Shown: positions 44,501 to 57,900, numbered from the stretch's first letter. The stretch is DNA of 64,000 nucleotides from Paragordius varius (GCA_964247055.1 OZ176050.1:4898001-4962000), one strand, 5' to 3'. Notes: generated from the sequence alone by a model not told the origin. Numbers and translations: made by a program.

Positions 44501-47500
44501 AGAACAAACGTAAAATTTCATTTTAAGCAAATATGAATAGAGTTAGTAAAACAAATTTTGCCCATCAATTTTTTGTTATATACATCATAAGTTATTTAGA
44601 TTTACTGCTTTATTAGAGTTAAAAAAATTCTATTGGCAAAAACTAGGCCTTATAATTAATTATGTATAAAAATGTATGCACTTGTTAATAAAAATAATAA
44701 TTATCTGAAGATGGTTAAGATAGCCAAATTATTCATTAATTTGTTTTACATTAATAACTACCAATATAATATAATTATTAAAAATTATTCATCAAAGTTA
44801 TTACAATAACTTGTTTTAATATATTTTTTTTCTCTTGGGATAAAAATTTATTAGATATGCCATCGAAAATTAATTTTTAAGCGCCATTTAGCGTGTGAAA
44901 GTTTTTTTTACATGTGCTGAAAATGCTAACATGTTAAATGCTTCCAATTCATATTTATTTATATTGGGAATAAATGAGGAAATTACATAATAATCTTTAT
45001 TATAATATATTCGAAAAAATATATATTTCCTTCTTTAATTAAAATTATTATTATTAAACTAAACTACCATATATAATAATATTAAAATATGTATGGATAA
45101 TTGGAAAAAAATAATAGTTTTTGCATTACATACGTATTTATTGATTTAGGAAGTGGTATTAAATGGCCAAAAATTATTCATAATTTAGTTTCTGTACTTT
45201 TAGGTTATGACTGGGGAGAGAATTGTTTTTAGATAATAATGTATTTTTTAACGGCAAATTTAGTTACATTTAGCACTTTGTTAAATACAATAATATATTT
45301 ATATATTTGGCGAAAATTTTATCTGTATATATATATATTAAGAATCTTTTTATGATTTTCTAAAACACTTTTAATGGTTACAAAAAAAACTTAGTGTGAA
45401 ACATTCAAAGAACACCCCAATCATTTTCGCCCTTCGGTTTAAAAATTCAGGAATATGGGTTTATGGATCTGTCTCTTTTGTCTTATCTAAAAATATGATG
45501 ACAGTTTTAATTGCAAAGAGTGCTATATTAATGAGAAACCTAAATTAATGAGTGTTAAGTATTGATTACCATATTTTAAAAAAATAAATTATTTGTTAAG
45601 TATTTCAGTACCTATATTGTGCAAAAATTTTAATACGTTACACGCATGATAATTTGGCAAATGTAAGAAACAATATAATATGAGAGACTCTGGGCGCAAG
45701 TCAGAAAATATATTCTTTTGAATATTTTACCAATTTATCAAATCTTTTATGATAAAATCCATGTTAAATCCGATTTAGTAGCAACCACTAACTGCTGTAT
45801 TATTAACAAGTATCCTAAATACAGGCCTTTAATTTAATTTTAGCTGTATCTAGTAGGCTAGGACATCTAAAAATAAAAACTAAGTTATTTTGAAATTTTA
45901 CATATGCCATATAATTTTTATCATTTTTTACAAACGTTTTTTAGATCCTAATGACTTGGCAATGCATCCTCCCATGCTTAGAAGGATAGGACATGCTTAT
46001 CAAACCCGCAATCCGCCCAAACGAAAAAAACCGAGGACTTCATTTTCACGCATTCAAATTTGTGAGTTGGAGAAACGGTTTATCCGACAAAAATATTTAG
46101 CTTCGAGTGAGCGGGCCAATATGGCACATTTGTTGAAGATGTCTGATGCCCAAGTTAAAACATGGTTCCAAAATCGGAGAACGAAATGGAGGTTTAAATA
46201 CTTTATTAATAATATACAGTTTAGAGTCTCTTTTTTCCTTTTTTATTAAAGGGTAAGGACTTAAATTGTATCCGGACATGTGAAGGCTTTAACACTAGCC
46301 TGCCCAGGGCTGACAGTGATGATGGAAAGATTGCGTAGTTTCGGGGTTCGAACTCTGGCAAAGTGTAAGAGTCCGGCGCCCTACCTTATACCATCACGCC
46401 TTTTAGGTTTTAATATTACTTTATTTATTTAATTAATATGAAACAAAAAGTTTATTTTAAAGAAATGGTAAATTTAATACATTTTAAGTAATATCCGCGA
46501 TTAAGAGTTTTTTGGAGCGGAAATTTTAGACGAAATATAATTTTGATAACTTAATTTTGATAATAAACACACACACTCAATTTAATTTAAAAATAATAAT
46601 ATTTTGTTTTTTATAAAAAAATAATTCAAATATAATCCGAATATAAGAGCTGTTCTCATACCTTTTATTGTACCTTTCTTTGATTTATGGACCGTGAATT
46701 TTTTTCATACAAAATTTTATTATATCGAAGCTAGCTAGTTGTTCTCTTAATTTATTAATTTCGAAAGTGCATCAAAAATGCAATGGACTTATTTTATAAG
46801 TCTAAAGTTATAGTATGTTTTTGCCCACATATGGTTAATGTAACAATTATTGTTGAAAAGACACCCAATTGGTAAATGTATATTATTTCCAGTTATTTTT
46901 GTTCTGAAAAATACTTATTAACAAATACCTGGTGTGGCGATAATATATAAAATTGAGATAATTGAGTAATTAGAGTCCGTCTATATAAAAAATAATCAAT
47001 AAACTATGTGTATGTAGATTATTTTTATAATGTTTTTTATCAAATTACCAATCTGGTTTAATTTATAAACTAATACGACTAATTTTACCTAAAATGGTAT
47101 AAATTTATTTAATTTGCCACCATCAAATACCTTTGAGTAATTGCATATCACTATTAGGAATTGAGATAGTCCAGATCAATCTAAGTGATGATAGCAATTA
47201 AGACTCCTATCATCGTTAGATATAAAATTAATTTATATAATTAAAGTTATTTCAGTAAAAATAGATTTTGAACTGTTGAAACTTATATTAATTCTCTTAA
47301 TAACTAATGTGATTTATTATAACCTTTGCGCAAATCAAAATTCTAAGGTGATTTTTAGGCAAAAATAATTAGCACTATAATAATTGATTGCTTGATTGAT
47401 TGTAGGAGACAAAGTGCCGAAGAAAGGGAATTGGAACGACAGGCCACAAACAAGTTAATTATGAAACTACAAAAATATGAGAATATTGATCAATCCGGTT

Positions 47501-48553
47501 TCTGTATGAATCTCAATCCCCCTTTCTCTTTTCCCAAATACAATTTGTTTCCAAGTACTATAATTTTGACAAATTATATAAGTAATGAATTATAAAATGT
47601 AGTGTAAGTAGGGTTGGGTCTGACTGGTTATTATTAATTCGTGACTATTTCCACTTTTAATAAAACAGGTGGTTGTAAACATATGTTCAACACATGTAAA
47701 AACGTTTATTTACCAGTTGGGTAAATTAGGATGTAAAAAATGTAAGATTTTAAAATTTCACCATTGTTTTGTTTCTAAATACTATTTACTTTAAACTGTT
47801 TGATTTGTTAGTTTTTAATATACTCTGTTTATATTTGTATTGTGGTGTGAAACTGGTTATAACAATGAATCATTTATTTGGAGTCAAGTGGGTTTTTTTG
47901 GCAATCAATGCTCCTAGCTATATGTGGCAGTTTTAAAACTATATACTCTTATTATTTGTTTGGTTATTAAATTCATTGTATTAATTAATTACAAATATAA
48001 TCTCCTAATTATACCATTTTATAAGAAGTATCCATTTTACGATTCACATGTAATAAATCTATCTTTTTCATTTACAAAACATTTTTATCTTAAATTAGGT
48101 ACAAATGAACATAACCCTGCAAATCCTTCCTTTCAACATCGCTCATACAACATAAGCCACCCTTCAAACACTTTTTTGTCAAATCCACCACCAAATTTAT
48201 CCATGCCGTCATCATTTAAAGATCCACTCACCTTGAATTCCCCTATGTCCTTGAATAAAAACGATAATATTAATAATGTCAATAGAATTAGCAATAGTAA
48301 TTATTTTCCAAACATTTTTCCTTTGGCAGCAGGGATAACTTTAGGAGCAAATAATCTTACACATACAGCTAACCAGAATGTATCCAATGAATATATTAGA
48401 GATGATGAATCGAAAATGCCAAATTCTGTGGCACCAACGAATGATAAAACGACAAACATGCAAAAAATAGATTCTGAATCTCTCAGACCTAAAAATCACA
48501 GCTATAAAATAACGACTTGTACCCACACTATCAGTTATAACTGTCCCTCATAA
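41549..48553 (+). CDS. TLX: TLX-class (HOX11-type) homeobox transcription factor
   Basis: Exons 41549-42752, 45945-46191, 47406-47497 and 48099-48553 join in phase to 665 aa, about twice the vertebrate length. The second exon reads [20 protein letters not shown]. Vertebrate TLX has [20 protein letters not shown]. The homeodomain (about 427-486) follows, with [14 protein letters not shown] and [12 protein letters not shown]. The third exon continues [13 protein letters not shown], again TLX-specific. At the extreme N-terminus FNINELL (residues 2-8) fits an Eh1 Groucho-binding motif (FxIxxLL). The long N-terminal and C-terminal arms are rich in Asn and Ser. Introns are 3192, 1214 and 601 nt. 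TLX proteins specify neuron and mesoderm fates in other animals. The start codon is the first ATG of the frame. Confidence 0.92.
42753..45944 (+). other. Intron 1 of the TLX-type gene
   Basis: A 3.2-kb AT-rich intron without coding signal or recognisable mobile element. Its size next to 22-nt introns elsewhere suggests retained regulatory sequence. Confidence 0.6.
46192..47405 (+). other. Intron 2 of the TLX-type gene
   Basis: A 1.2-kb intron containing a tRNA-derived SINE on the minus strand (46262-46405). The rest is AT-rich without other features. Confidence 0.6.
46262..46405 (-). repeat. tRNA-derived SINE
   Basis: On the minus strand the head reads GGCGTGATGGTATAAGGTAG, then GACTCTTACACTTTG, then a B-box-like AGTTCGAACCC. 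A body follows with TTTCCATCATCACTGTCAGC, shared with 25846-25912. The 5' and 3' arms do not pair into a tRNA acceptor stem, so this is a SINE and not a tRNA gene. It is far more GC-rich than its surroundings. Confidence 0.7.
47498..48098 (+). other. Intron 3 of the TLX-type gene
   Basis: A 601-nt AT-rich intron, no feature seen. The splice joins TCC-G to GT-ACA in phase 1. Confidence 0.6.
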
Positions 48554-49506
48554 ATTTATAAAGGCAGAATGTGTGCTTTCGGAATTTATAAATCTCAAAA
48601 GATTCTTTAGAAGTTTCTACCACAACCCAGGAAACATAACAATTATCAAGCGCATAATAATTTATTTTACTATATTGTATTTATTACAAAATTTTATATT
48701 TTTATGAATGTATTTATGTGGAAAGTTATATATTTATATGCAACTACATAAAACTTGGCATACACGATACCCGAGTGTCTTAAATTTTAAAGATTGCAAT
48801 TATATGTTCAATGCCTTATTTATAAATTAATAAATTTTATGATGGTGTTTAATTTGTTATTTAAAGTTTTTGAAAAAGTTACACTCTTTTTAGTGCAATA
48901 ATGGGTTGCGTTTTCCATTCTTGACCGTACTCTCATAGCTTTCCTAAATAAATGAATTATCTTCATATGTTAATAATTAAATGTAGTTTAAAATTCATAT
49001 TTTTTGAGATATTAAGATTTTAACAGTCGATCTATTCTTATTGAAATTATTTGTTCAAATATTTTCAAAAATTTTGATTAAAAGCAATGATTTATTTGTT
49101 AATTATATATATTAATAAAGCTTAAAACTAGGGGTTTTATTGGTCAAGAAACGTGAGGAACAGAAAATTGTATCTGACACTTGCATCTCGAAAGATGTAT
49201 ACACCGCACGCCTCCCATAGTTTTCTCTATGGCTTTTCCTTTGGGAATTAGTATCGAGTGATGTGAAACAATATTTTAACACAAGTTTAAACTTGAAAAT
49301 TTTACCCGATAGAAATTGATAAAATAAACTTCATATCCTAAATAAATTAATTGATTAATTAATTATTTATTTATTGATAATGCCAAATAATTTAATTTAC
49401 ATTATGAATGGGATCGCTTTATATCCGAAAATATTTTAAAACAATTCTTCATATACATACACATAATAACTTAATTATAAGTTCATTTTATTGGTCATAT
49501 TAGGAT

Positions 49507-49512
<6 letters not shown>

Positions 49513-49538
<26 letters not shown>

Positions 49539-49539
49539 G
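49513..49539. repeat. (AT)n microsatellite
   Basis: About 13 AT repeats in intergenic DNA. Confidence 0.9.
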
Positions 49540-50838
49540 CCTTGGCGGAAATAAAAATTAAAAGGCTATATAACACAAATATAAATAACCAAATAGTTAA
49601 GCAATTAACCAAGAAACCTAAACTCTCTGGTATTGTATTATTTTGTCCACACTTTGTAATTATTTCCTTTGAAAACACAGAACTCTTGCGTTTATTCAAC
49701 TTATCCTTTTAGTATACAATTCCTAAGTATTTATATCACTATACGTAATTTACTTTTTATAACATATAATATTAAATAGAGGATAAATATGGATTTTTCG
49801 AAACAAAAATTCTTACATACTTACTTACCTGTGGAACAAAAATAATTTATGGATTTCGTAATTTGTAAAGATAAACATTATTATATCTTGTTTGTTTTTG
49901 GTTTTGAATGGTGCCATATATCTACATTTTTTAGACTGACAATTATTCTCAGGACTACCTACTTTAAAGGCCACCTCTCTTTAAATTTTTTATAATATTT
50001 ATCTCTAAAAGTATACTAAATATGTGACTGGGGTTTTCATTTCGTTGCGTATATATAATTAAAACTATAATTTTGTTTTTTTATCCATCCATTCACCAAT
50101 TTAAACGTTTTGCATAATTTTAAGGATGAGTGAGATTAAAATTAAACAGGTATAGTATATTGCGAAAAGAGCTAGCTAGCTCTCACTTAAGATTAATAAA
50201 TAATTCTGTTTGATCTGATTCCAACAGAGAAAACAAGGCAAATTACGGTAAAATTAAAATGACAGCATGAGACAAAAAATATAACTTTTTAATGGTTGCA
50301 AACGATGAAACACGCTATTAAAATAGGCAACATATAGAAACTTTTTTAAATTTAGTATTATTATTTAGAAAAATATGGAATGATTAGGAGAGTTTTTAAA
50401 ACATTTTTAAAAAACCTAATTTTGGCTATCACATTTTAATTTTTTAAAAGAATGATAGAAAAAATTTACAAGATAAAACCAATTTTTAGCGATTATCGGC
50501 ATGATAAAACACGGTAACCTAATCAGGTCCAAAATTGAGATAATATGATTTTATATGAGAAATATTTAAAAATCCTAAAAACATAATTGTTTGAATTATT
50601 AGAACTTTTGGGTCTAGCTTAATTATGAATTACCGCTTAAGAAGTTTTTCGCAGTCTTAGTTTAAATTCTATTAAATAATATTTATTTAAAGAATTCTGA
50701 GGCCTATGAAGTATTTTTACATATATATACAATAACGCATTTTAATTTTAATAAAAAATAGCTCATTTTTATATTTATGAGGATTTGTAAACATAATGTG
50801 CATTTTACATTTTTCCAGGTATAAATTAATTTTATTTT

Positions 50839-50840
<2 letters not shown>

Positions 50841-50873
<33 letters not shown>
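50841..50873. repeat. (AT)n microsatellite
   Basis: About 16 AT repeats in intergenic DNA. Confidence 0.9.
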
Positions 50874-50877
<4 letters not shown>

Positions 50878-53091
50878 GAATCTTTACATCTAATAACTTT
50901 GATGAATGTGACAAGTAAAAATTACCTGAATATACATTTTTTACGACTTGTCCGGATAATAGGTTTTTTTATACATAGAATAGATAGGTTATGGCGCCTG
51001 TATATAATTAACAAAGGAGCAGGCAGGCAGCTTCAATTACATTTTTTAGTTGTATATATAAATTAAAAGTAGTCTAAAAACAAAACTATTATTTCAATAA
51101 ATATGTATAGGCTGACTTTGTTTTAAAGTAACTAAGGTTTTTTTTATTACTTTAATATTTTTTTAATAGTAATTCCAAGTAAATTTTTATTGTTATTATA
51201 TAATCGATGGGGTTGTTTTCTTTAAATTTTTCCTACAAATTAAAGTTTTTATTTATTTATTAATGTTTAATGTGATTTCTTATAAATGAATAAATATTAT
51301 ACTTTTCGATAAATACAGTTACGAAAGCTATTATTGGCCGTATTTTAATTGGCTAATTAGGAATTCATACATGTCTATTGGTGTATATTAGATTAGTGAT
51401 AATCAAATCGTGGCTAACGGACCGCATGCCCTAAATTGTTTATAAAAAATTTGATTTATTTTGAGTATAAATATTTCTGCAAGCTTTGAAATTTATATCA
51501 GTATTAATTGGTGCATGGCCCCCGTTTGTGGCCCTTTAAAAAATTTCCTTGTACCTTTGTATTATATATTTTTCCTTAATGGTAACACATTCATTGAGAA
51601 CAGGCCCCATTGTATTTTATCTCCACAATTCAATTAAATGTGTAACTAGAAAAAAATTCTAAACCTCTTTTATCCATTTAAGACCCAAAAATTGTGTTTT
51701 TGTTAAATTACGATTACAAATTTATTAAATATAATATAAAATATTTTATAATGAATACATGGTATTAAGTAAAAGTATTGTCGCCGTTCGGCGCTCAAAA
51801 TATGTATTTTTTATTATGGACTAAAAAGAGTACAAGAGTTAATTATCCTGGATATTAGCATAAAATATTATGCCTAATAAAATGATAGAATATGATTGAC
51901 ATGTGTCACCAAATTTTTATACTCTTCAGAAATTTGAGATTTTTAACTACTTTCAAGCACTTCAAATAAAAAGCATTGGCTGCATTTTTATATATAAAAT
52001 TTTTTTGAGAAAAAGTTTTTAAAAAAACCTAGTTGAAAATAATTAAAACTAAAAATTAGGAAAAATATCTGCTATGGCCCAAGTGTCCACTTATATATGT
52101 ATAAAACTCTTATTTTTTTATTTTTTCCCCAAAAAATTTAGCATTAAAACTTGAACTACCCCATAATTTAAAAAAAATAATATTTGAAGCATTTATAAGG
52201 TAGCAATTCGAAAAGCAGTGGTTTCCTAATCAAAGGCTTCTAAGAAATTAAAGGGGGGTGGAAAAATATCGTAGAGCATAAAAGTTAGTGCATATAATTT
52301 AAATTCATAAATTTTAACTGATAGCTGTTGCAATCATTTAAATTTTAACTTAAATTCACAAAAATCGGTTTTTATATAAAGTTGTATTATTAAGATCATT
52401 GGGTGTATTAACTTTTTACGTACATTTATTATAATATATGATAAAAATTTCATGCGTTGTACATCTAAATTATTCCCAAATATATTAGTCGTTTGACGAT
52501 ATTTATAAAAGCATTTATTTCTCTTAGATGACACTGCCTAATACTTTTTCGGATTCCGAAAGCCCATCCTTTACGTACTTGTAAATAAAACCCAATATTT
52601 GCCCTATTCATAATATAACGCAGAGTTAAAAAACCAGCCTCAACAATATATCAAAATTTTAAAATCAATATTAGAACTACATTGGTACTTAACTTTTTTT
52701 CGGTTTCAATATTATTAGGGATTATGGAAAAATTCATGTTTTACTTTATGTGTTAAATAGTAGCCAAAATATTTGGTAGGAATTTTTGCAGTTATTACTT
52801 TTATATGGCCCCGAACCCCGTTTTCGATTCAGAAAGCCCATTCTTGACTTTCACTATAATTGGACTTTTCCAAGACATACAAAATAACCTCAAATTTTGA
52901 CACACTATTATAACATATAAATACTATTTAAATTTTATAATAAACCCTTTAAACTAAATTTTAAAGATTAAAATTAGCCTATCAATCTCTAAAAAATGGA
53001 GAAATTAATGAAAAAAACAATTTAGGCTCATCGTTTTGCTATTATTTTTTGTAGCACATGAGAAAAAACGCCTAATTATTTATCATATTAT

Positions 53092-53454
53092 ATCATTTAC
53101 AATTCCAATTCACCCTTCAATTCCCTTGAACAATTATTCACCCTCGAACAATTCAAATTATCCCCTGAATTCAAATTTCTAAAATAATTTATGTATTTTC
53201 GGGATAATATAACTCATCATTAATATGAAATATATTTTTTCGACATAGTTTATTATTTTTTGAAAATTATATTAATTTTTAACAGAATTTATTATAAATA
53301 TTATAAAATAAAGGTATTTTTGATCTTAAAAAACACATAATTTATTAGGGTGAATTTGAATTGTTCAAGGGGGAATTTGAATTGTTCAAGGTGAATTTGA
53401 ATTGTTCAAGGGTGATTAGAATTGTTCAAGGGTGAATTTAAACTGTAAATGGTA
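53092..53454. repeat. Fold-back MITE, copy 2 (best preserved)
   Basis: Termini ATCATTTACAATTCCAATTC and, inverted, ACCATTTACAGTTTAAATTC. The right side has four to five tandem copies of a roughly 22-bp unit containing GAATTGTTCAAGGGTGAATT. The left side has the same unit inverted (CACCCTCGAACAATTC). The two arms could fold into a long imperfect hairpin around an AT-rich loop. Flanking TA suggests a Tc1/mariner-type target duplication. Confidence 0.75.
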
Positions 53455-53561
53455 TATTATTATTATTATTACTTACAATTAAAACCCGCATTGGTTGTGC
53501 GATATGGAATTTTATCATTGTAGTATAAAACAATATGACTTGATATAAATTTTAATAAATA

Positions 53562-54038
53562 TACCATTTTTCACTTCTAATACTTCAACAATTTAAATTC
53601 ACCAGACATTTCTTTAACCCTAAACATTTTGAATGTAGATTTCAAATGACCTTTGAACAATTTTAATCCACCATCGAACATATTTGTTTCTGACATAATT
53701 TTTTTATATATAATTTTGTTAATTATATACAAAGCTTTAATTTTAAAAATACCAAAAAATATATATATTTTTTTAATTTGAGTGTATTGTTTCTGCATTT
53801 TATTAAAATTTTATATCAAATAAAAATGACCTGTATTTTTTGATATTTTTTGCACACTCTTTTAAAAAAATTACACCAAAGATAAACTCTCCCATAAATA
53901 AATCAACTTTACGTTAGTTCAGCCCAACAAAAACACTTAATTTTGGGAGGTTGAAATGATAAGGGTGAAGTCGATTTTAAAAATATGAAAGCCGAGGTTT
54001 TTGAAATGTTCAAAAATTAATTTCAAGTGCAAATGGTA
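53562..54038. repeat. Fold-back MITE, copy 3 (diverged)
   Basis: It starts ATACCATTTTTCACTTCTAA and ends in inverted TTAATTTCAAGTGCAAATGG. Inner sequence has diverged remnants of the CACC/TTCAACAATT units. It lies about 100 bp from copy 2. Confidence 0.5.
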
Positions 54039-54249
54039 TTTATACGAACATCTCTCTTTTAAGTTTGTCCAAACAATCGCAAATTAATAAATTTGTAAAA
54101 TTTTATTTTTTCCCACTTATTCGACATTTTCGGTCCTGATGTAATATTTAACCTGATATATGTAAATAGTACTAAACATACATCTATATCAGTTAAAAAA
54201 ACACAAAATAAATCTATCAAATTCAAGAAGGATATTTGATTATTTTGAT

Positions 54250-54510
54250 CAAAGGCGTAGCTAAAGGGGGAAGGAAGGGGGGCATGTGTACCGGGCGCCA
54301 TAGTTAGAGGGGAGCTTGATTTTGAAAATTTTTAATGTCATTTCAAAAAAATAGTTATTTAAAATATTTTATTTAAAATATATAAAAAATAACCCATTTA
54401 TGAGTACGGTTTGAGTTAGATTATTGTTTTTAAATGCAAGGGGCATGGAGGGGAGGGGACACCATCACGGATTCATGCACCGGGCGCCAGAAATGCAACT
54501 TACACCTCTG
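54250..54510. mobile_element. 261-bp hAT-type MITE with perfect 8-bp target duplication
   Basis: Ends are CAAAGGCGTAGCTAAAGGGG and, inverted, CAGAGGTGTAAGTTGCATTT. The flanks carry ATTTTGAT at 54242-54249 and again at 54511-54518. The subterminal sequence is GC-rich with the inverted motif CCGGGCGCC on each side. It has no coding capacity. The exact duplication points to a fairly recent insertion. Confidence 0.88.
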
Positions 54511-54905
54511 ATTTTGATTTGAAAATTTTAAAGTACTTGATTGATTCATTTTTTGGATGTGTTCATAAAAAAATCAATACATATATATACAACATTTGGG
54601 ATATTTACCTCCTAAAAAATAAAAATATTTTATTGAAAAACTTTTAATATTTGCATATTTTTGCTAACATATTACATGAATATTGTGGCCCTTATAACTT
54701 TGAGCCCGCGAAAGTTATTTTAATTTTTACTAAAATAGAAAAATTAAAAGAGCCTGTGATGATATTTGGGCCATGATAAAATGCCCGATGAAAAATATTT
54801 TCAAGAAAGTCAGTTTGTTATACAAATTAATAAAATTGCAGTTAAAATAGAATTGTTTTCTATTGTTTTCAGAAAAATGGTGTTCTAATTAGAAAAGCGT
54901 TAATT

Positions 54906-57900
54906 ATGTCTTCCATTAAATTTAAGCATTTAATTACTAAACTGTTGGATTCACCAAATGTGGCATCACCTACCTTTGAAAGTGATCAAAACATCGAGCA
55001 GACGAAAAAACCATCCCTAAAAAGTTTTGTTTTGATTAGATTAAATTAACAGCAATCAAAAAGTATTTTGAAGATCAAATAGTTGCAAAAGAATCTGCGG
55101 TGAGTGCTAAAACAAAAAGCAAAATAGCATCTGTTGAATCTAATAAGGTTTGAAATTTAAGTTATATTAAACCAATATTTATATTGTCAATAGCAGTTTA
55201 ATATTATATATAAAAGGTCCAATATTTGTGAAAAATTATCCAGGTTTCAATTTCCACATTTGATATCATTTATCGTACATAATTTTCAATGTGTGTTCAT
55301 AGCGATTTAAGTTAATTGATCAATAACTTCATATAAGATGCGTATTATCAAAATCCAAGCATAAGTTTTAAAGTAAAAGCATAAATTCTTTTCATAAAAT
55401 AAAATTTCGAAAACTGTCGAGTCAACCAAAATTTTAAAATACTGAAAAATATGTAAATATCGATAGCACTTAAAATTAATATTTCTGTGCAAACAAATTT
55501 TTTTTTAATTCAGGGCCATAAAAAGGCACATTTAAGGCCGCGGTTTGCTTATGACTGAGTTAAATATCGATATGTCAACATTTTTCGTCAGTAATCGTGT
55601 AATCAGTTTGAGTTTCATGCTTGTTTGAACTCATCAGTACGACATTATTGATTCACACAAAATTGTCCTATCTATCATAATTTGTAATATAATCAGTCTC
55701 CTTACTATTTATATTTAGTTGCTGACAATGAAAATTTTATGGATAACTTTTAACTGGAAGCTATTAAACCAATATTTGTATTTCAATTTAGGTAAGCAAC
55801 ACTTCCCCTCAACCAATAGATATTAGCTCAACTAAACCAAATCAAATGTTAACTCAGCCATTCTCTGAGTTTCACCAAAAGCGCAATGCATTACTCGCAA
55901 AACTTCAGGGTGCCGTGGAAAATAAAAATAGAGTTGAAAATACAAAAATTCCAACCGTTAATGTTAAAAAAATTGTAATGTTTGCGCCTAAAGATAAGCC
56001 CAATACTCAAAAATACGTTGATCAAAGTACAGCTGTGACATTGTCAGAATTTACGAAAAATCGGAATGTTTTGCTCCAAAAAATGTTGAGTAGTAATTCC
56101 AACGAGACTCCTGAAAAAAATAACACACAGGTAAATAATAAAAAGCCGACCCCAAAACTAGAAGCTGCCCCAAAAATAGATAAATCGCCTATTAAAAAGG
56201 AAGTGAAATTTGATTTAACCCAAAATGTAACAACTAACATATCATCCGTGAGTTTTGCCGAAAAACGTACGGCTTTATTGCAGAGATTAGGTGGGAAACA
56301 ATCAGAAGAACCAGTACCTAAAAATCAAATAAAAGATTCACCTAAAAGTGTAGGAAAACTAGATTTATCATCAAAAACGCCAAAAAATTTAAATGTATTT
56401 GATAAAATATCCGATGCTAAGGAAACGACAGAAATATCTAATGCCCTAGTCCCATCAGAGTATGCAAAAAAACGGGATATACTTTTAAAAAAATTTGGTA
56501 ATAATATCGACGCAACTCCCATTACACCAACTCAAAAATCAGACTTCAGTTCTAAAGACAATCGAATTTCCTCCAAGAAAGAAGAAAATAATATGTCATC
56601 TGATTCAGATTACGCCAAGAAGCGCAATGCCTTACTTCAAAAGTTACAAGGAACTTCCATCAGTGACAAGGAACAAATCACAAAAAATGCATCAGTAATT
56701 AAAAAAATGTCTGCCACTTTAGTGGTCAAAGAGGGTAAAAAATCGCCATCTAAATCAGACTTAAAATCGACAGAAGCATTGTCTGATTATGCGCAAAAAA
56801 GAAATGCTCTCATGCAAAAACTGCTCGGAAATGCGACCAATGTCACAGAACCAATCGATAAAAAGAGTCCAATCACAAAGAAAGTATCCCACACTTTTGT
56901 TGAAAAAGCCAAAAGCCTTGATAAATCTATGCCTAAACAAGATATCAAGTCATCAGATGCAAAATCAGATTATAGTGAAAAACGAAATGCCTTATTACAA
57001 AAGTTTCAAGGTTCAGACAAGGTGGAAAAACAAGATGATAAGGCGATTGATAAAAATAAAAAACCTGATTTCTCACCAAAAAAACGAGACAACCCCAAAA
57101 TTTCCCCTAATGATACAAATAAAAAGGAATCGACTAACAAATTTAGCCAATCTAGGAAAACTAGTATTAAAGATGCTAATAAACCCTTAGTGAACGGTAA
57201 GGATACAAAACAGGAATTCAAGGATTGGAAAGATTGGGCCATAAACCCTAAAACTGAAATAAGGTTAGATATTTACAAAACTTTTTTATCTTATGCAAAA
57301 TTTTAATTTTCGCATGCATGGTAAGATTGAATACATTGGTTGGATTTGTTTAAGATCTACATTTTAATATATGTTGGGAAGGTTCCTACAAAATTAATAC
57401 ATTTTCTCTTTTTAGCGACCGTTCATATTCGCCGGTTTATACAATGATCGGTATTGTGACTATGGAATATGTTGACTATAAATATAGCATTAAAGCATTC
57501 AGAAATGTTATGACATATTGTATTTATAGCAAAAATAAGTTAATTTCACATTTAAAAAATAAAATTTATTTAAAATTAAGATAGAATGCGTATAAAATAA
57601 TTTACATGGTCTGATTCAGTTTATGTAGGATTTACCACCGCTCATTATAACAGCTACGGATTCAGTTTATATATAAACATTTAGATTAAATCTGATTATT
57701 TATAACATAATAAATCCATATCTTTTCTGTTGTTTAAAGTTGTTTTTAGTCTTGCTATTTGCCGTTAATGTGTTGGAATAGCCGAACTTGTTCTCCATAC
57801 CTAAGTTTTAGCCTTATATAATAGAAAAATCTGTTTGTGGCATTTCCTATTATATGCCGAATTTTGGCTATAAAGTCTTTAAAAAATTTTTTTGGTTTAT

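Larger units (their letters stand above)
48554..54905. other. Gene-poor interval downstream of the TLX-type gene
   Basis: Some 6.3 kb of AT-rich DNA with microsatellites (49513-49539, 50841-50873), two fold-back MITEs (53092-53454, 53562-54038) and a hAT-type MITE (54250-54510). I see no coding exon with similarity or splice support. Confidence 0.6.

Noticed and set aside
46318-46392. Possible tRNA gene on the minus strand
   Set aside because: It has a B-box-like AGTTCGAACCC and a D-arm-like start, but the ends cannot form an acceptor stem, and the downstream body is shared with another copy at 25846. It is a SINE.
50985-51040. Third SINE copy suggested by GCAGGCAGGCAGCTTCAATT
   Set aside because: It lacks the TTTCCATCATCACTGTCAGC core; about 20 bp of similarity is too little.
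54059-54301. Minus-strand frame starting MAPGTHAPLPSPFS
   Set aside because: Its start lies inside the terminal repeat of the 54250-54510 MITE and the remainder is noncoding.
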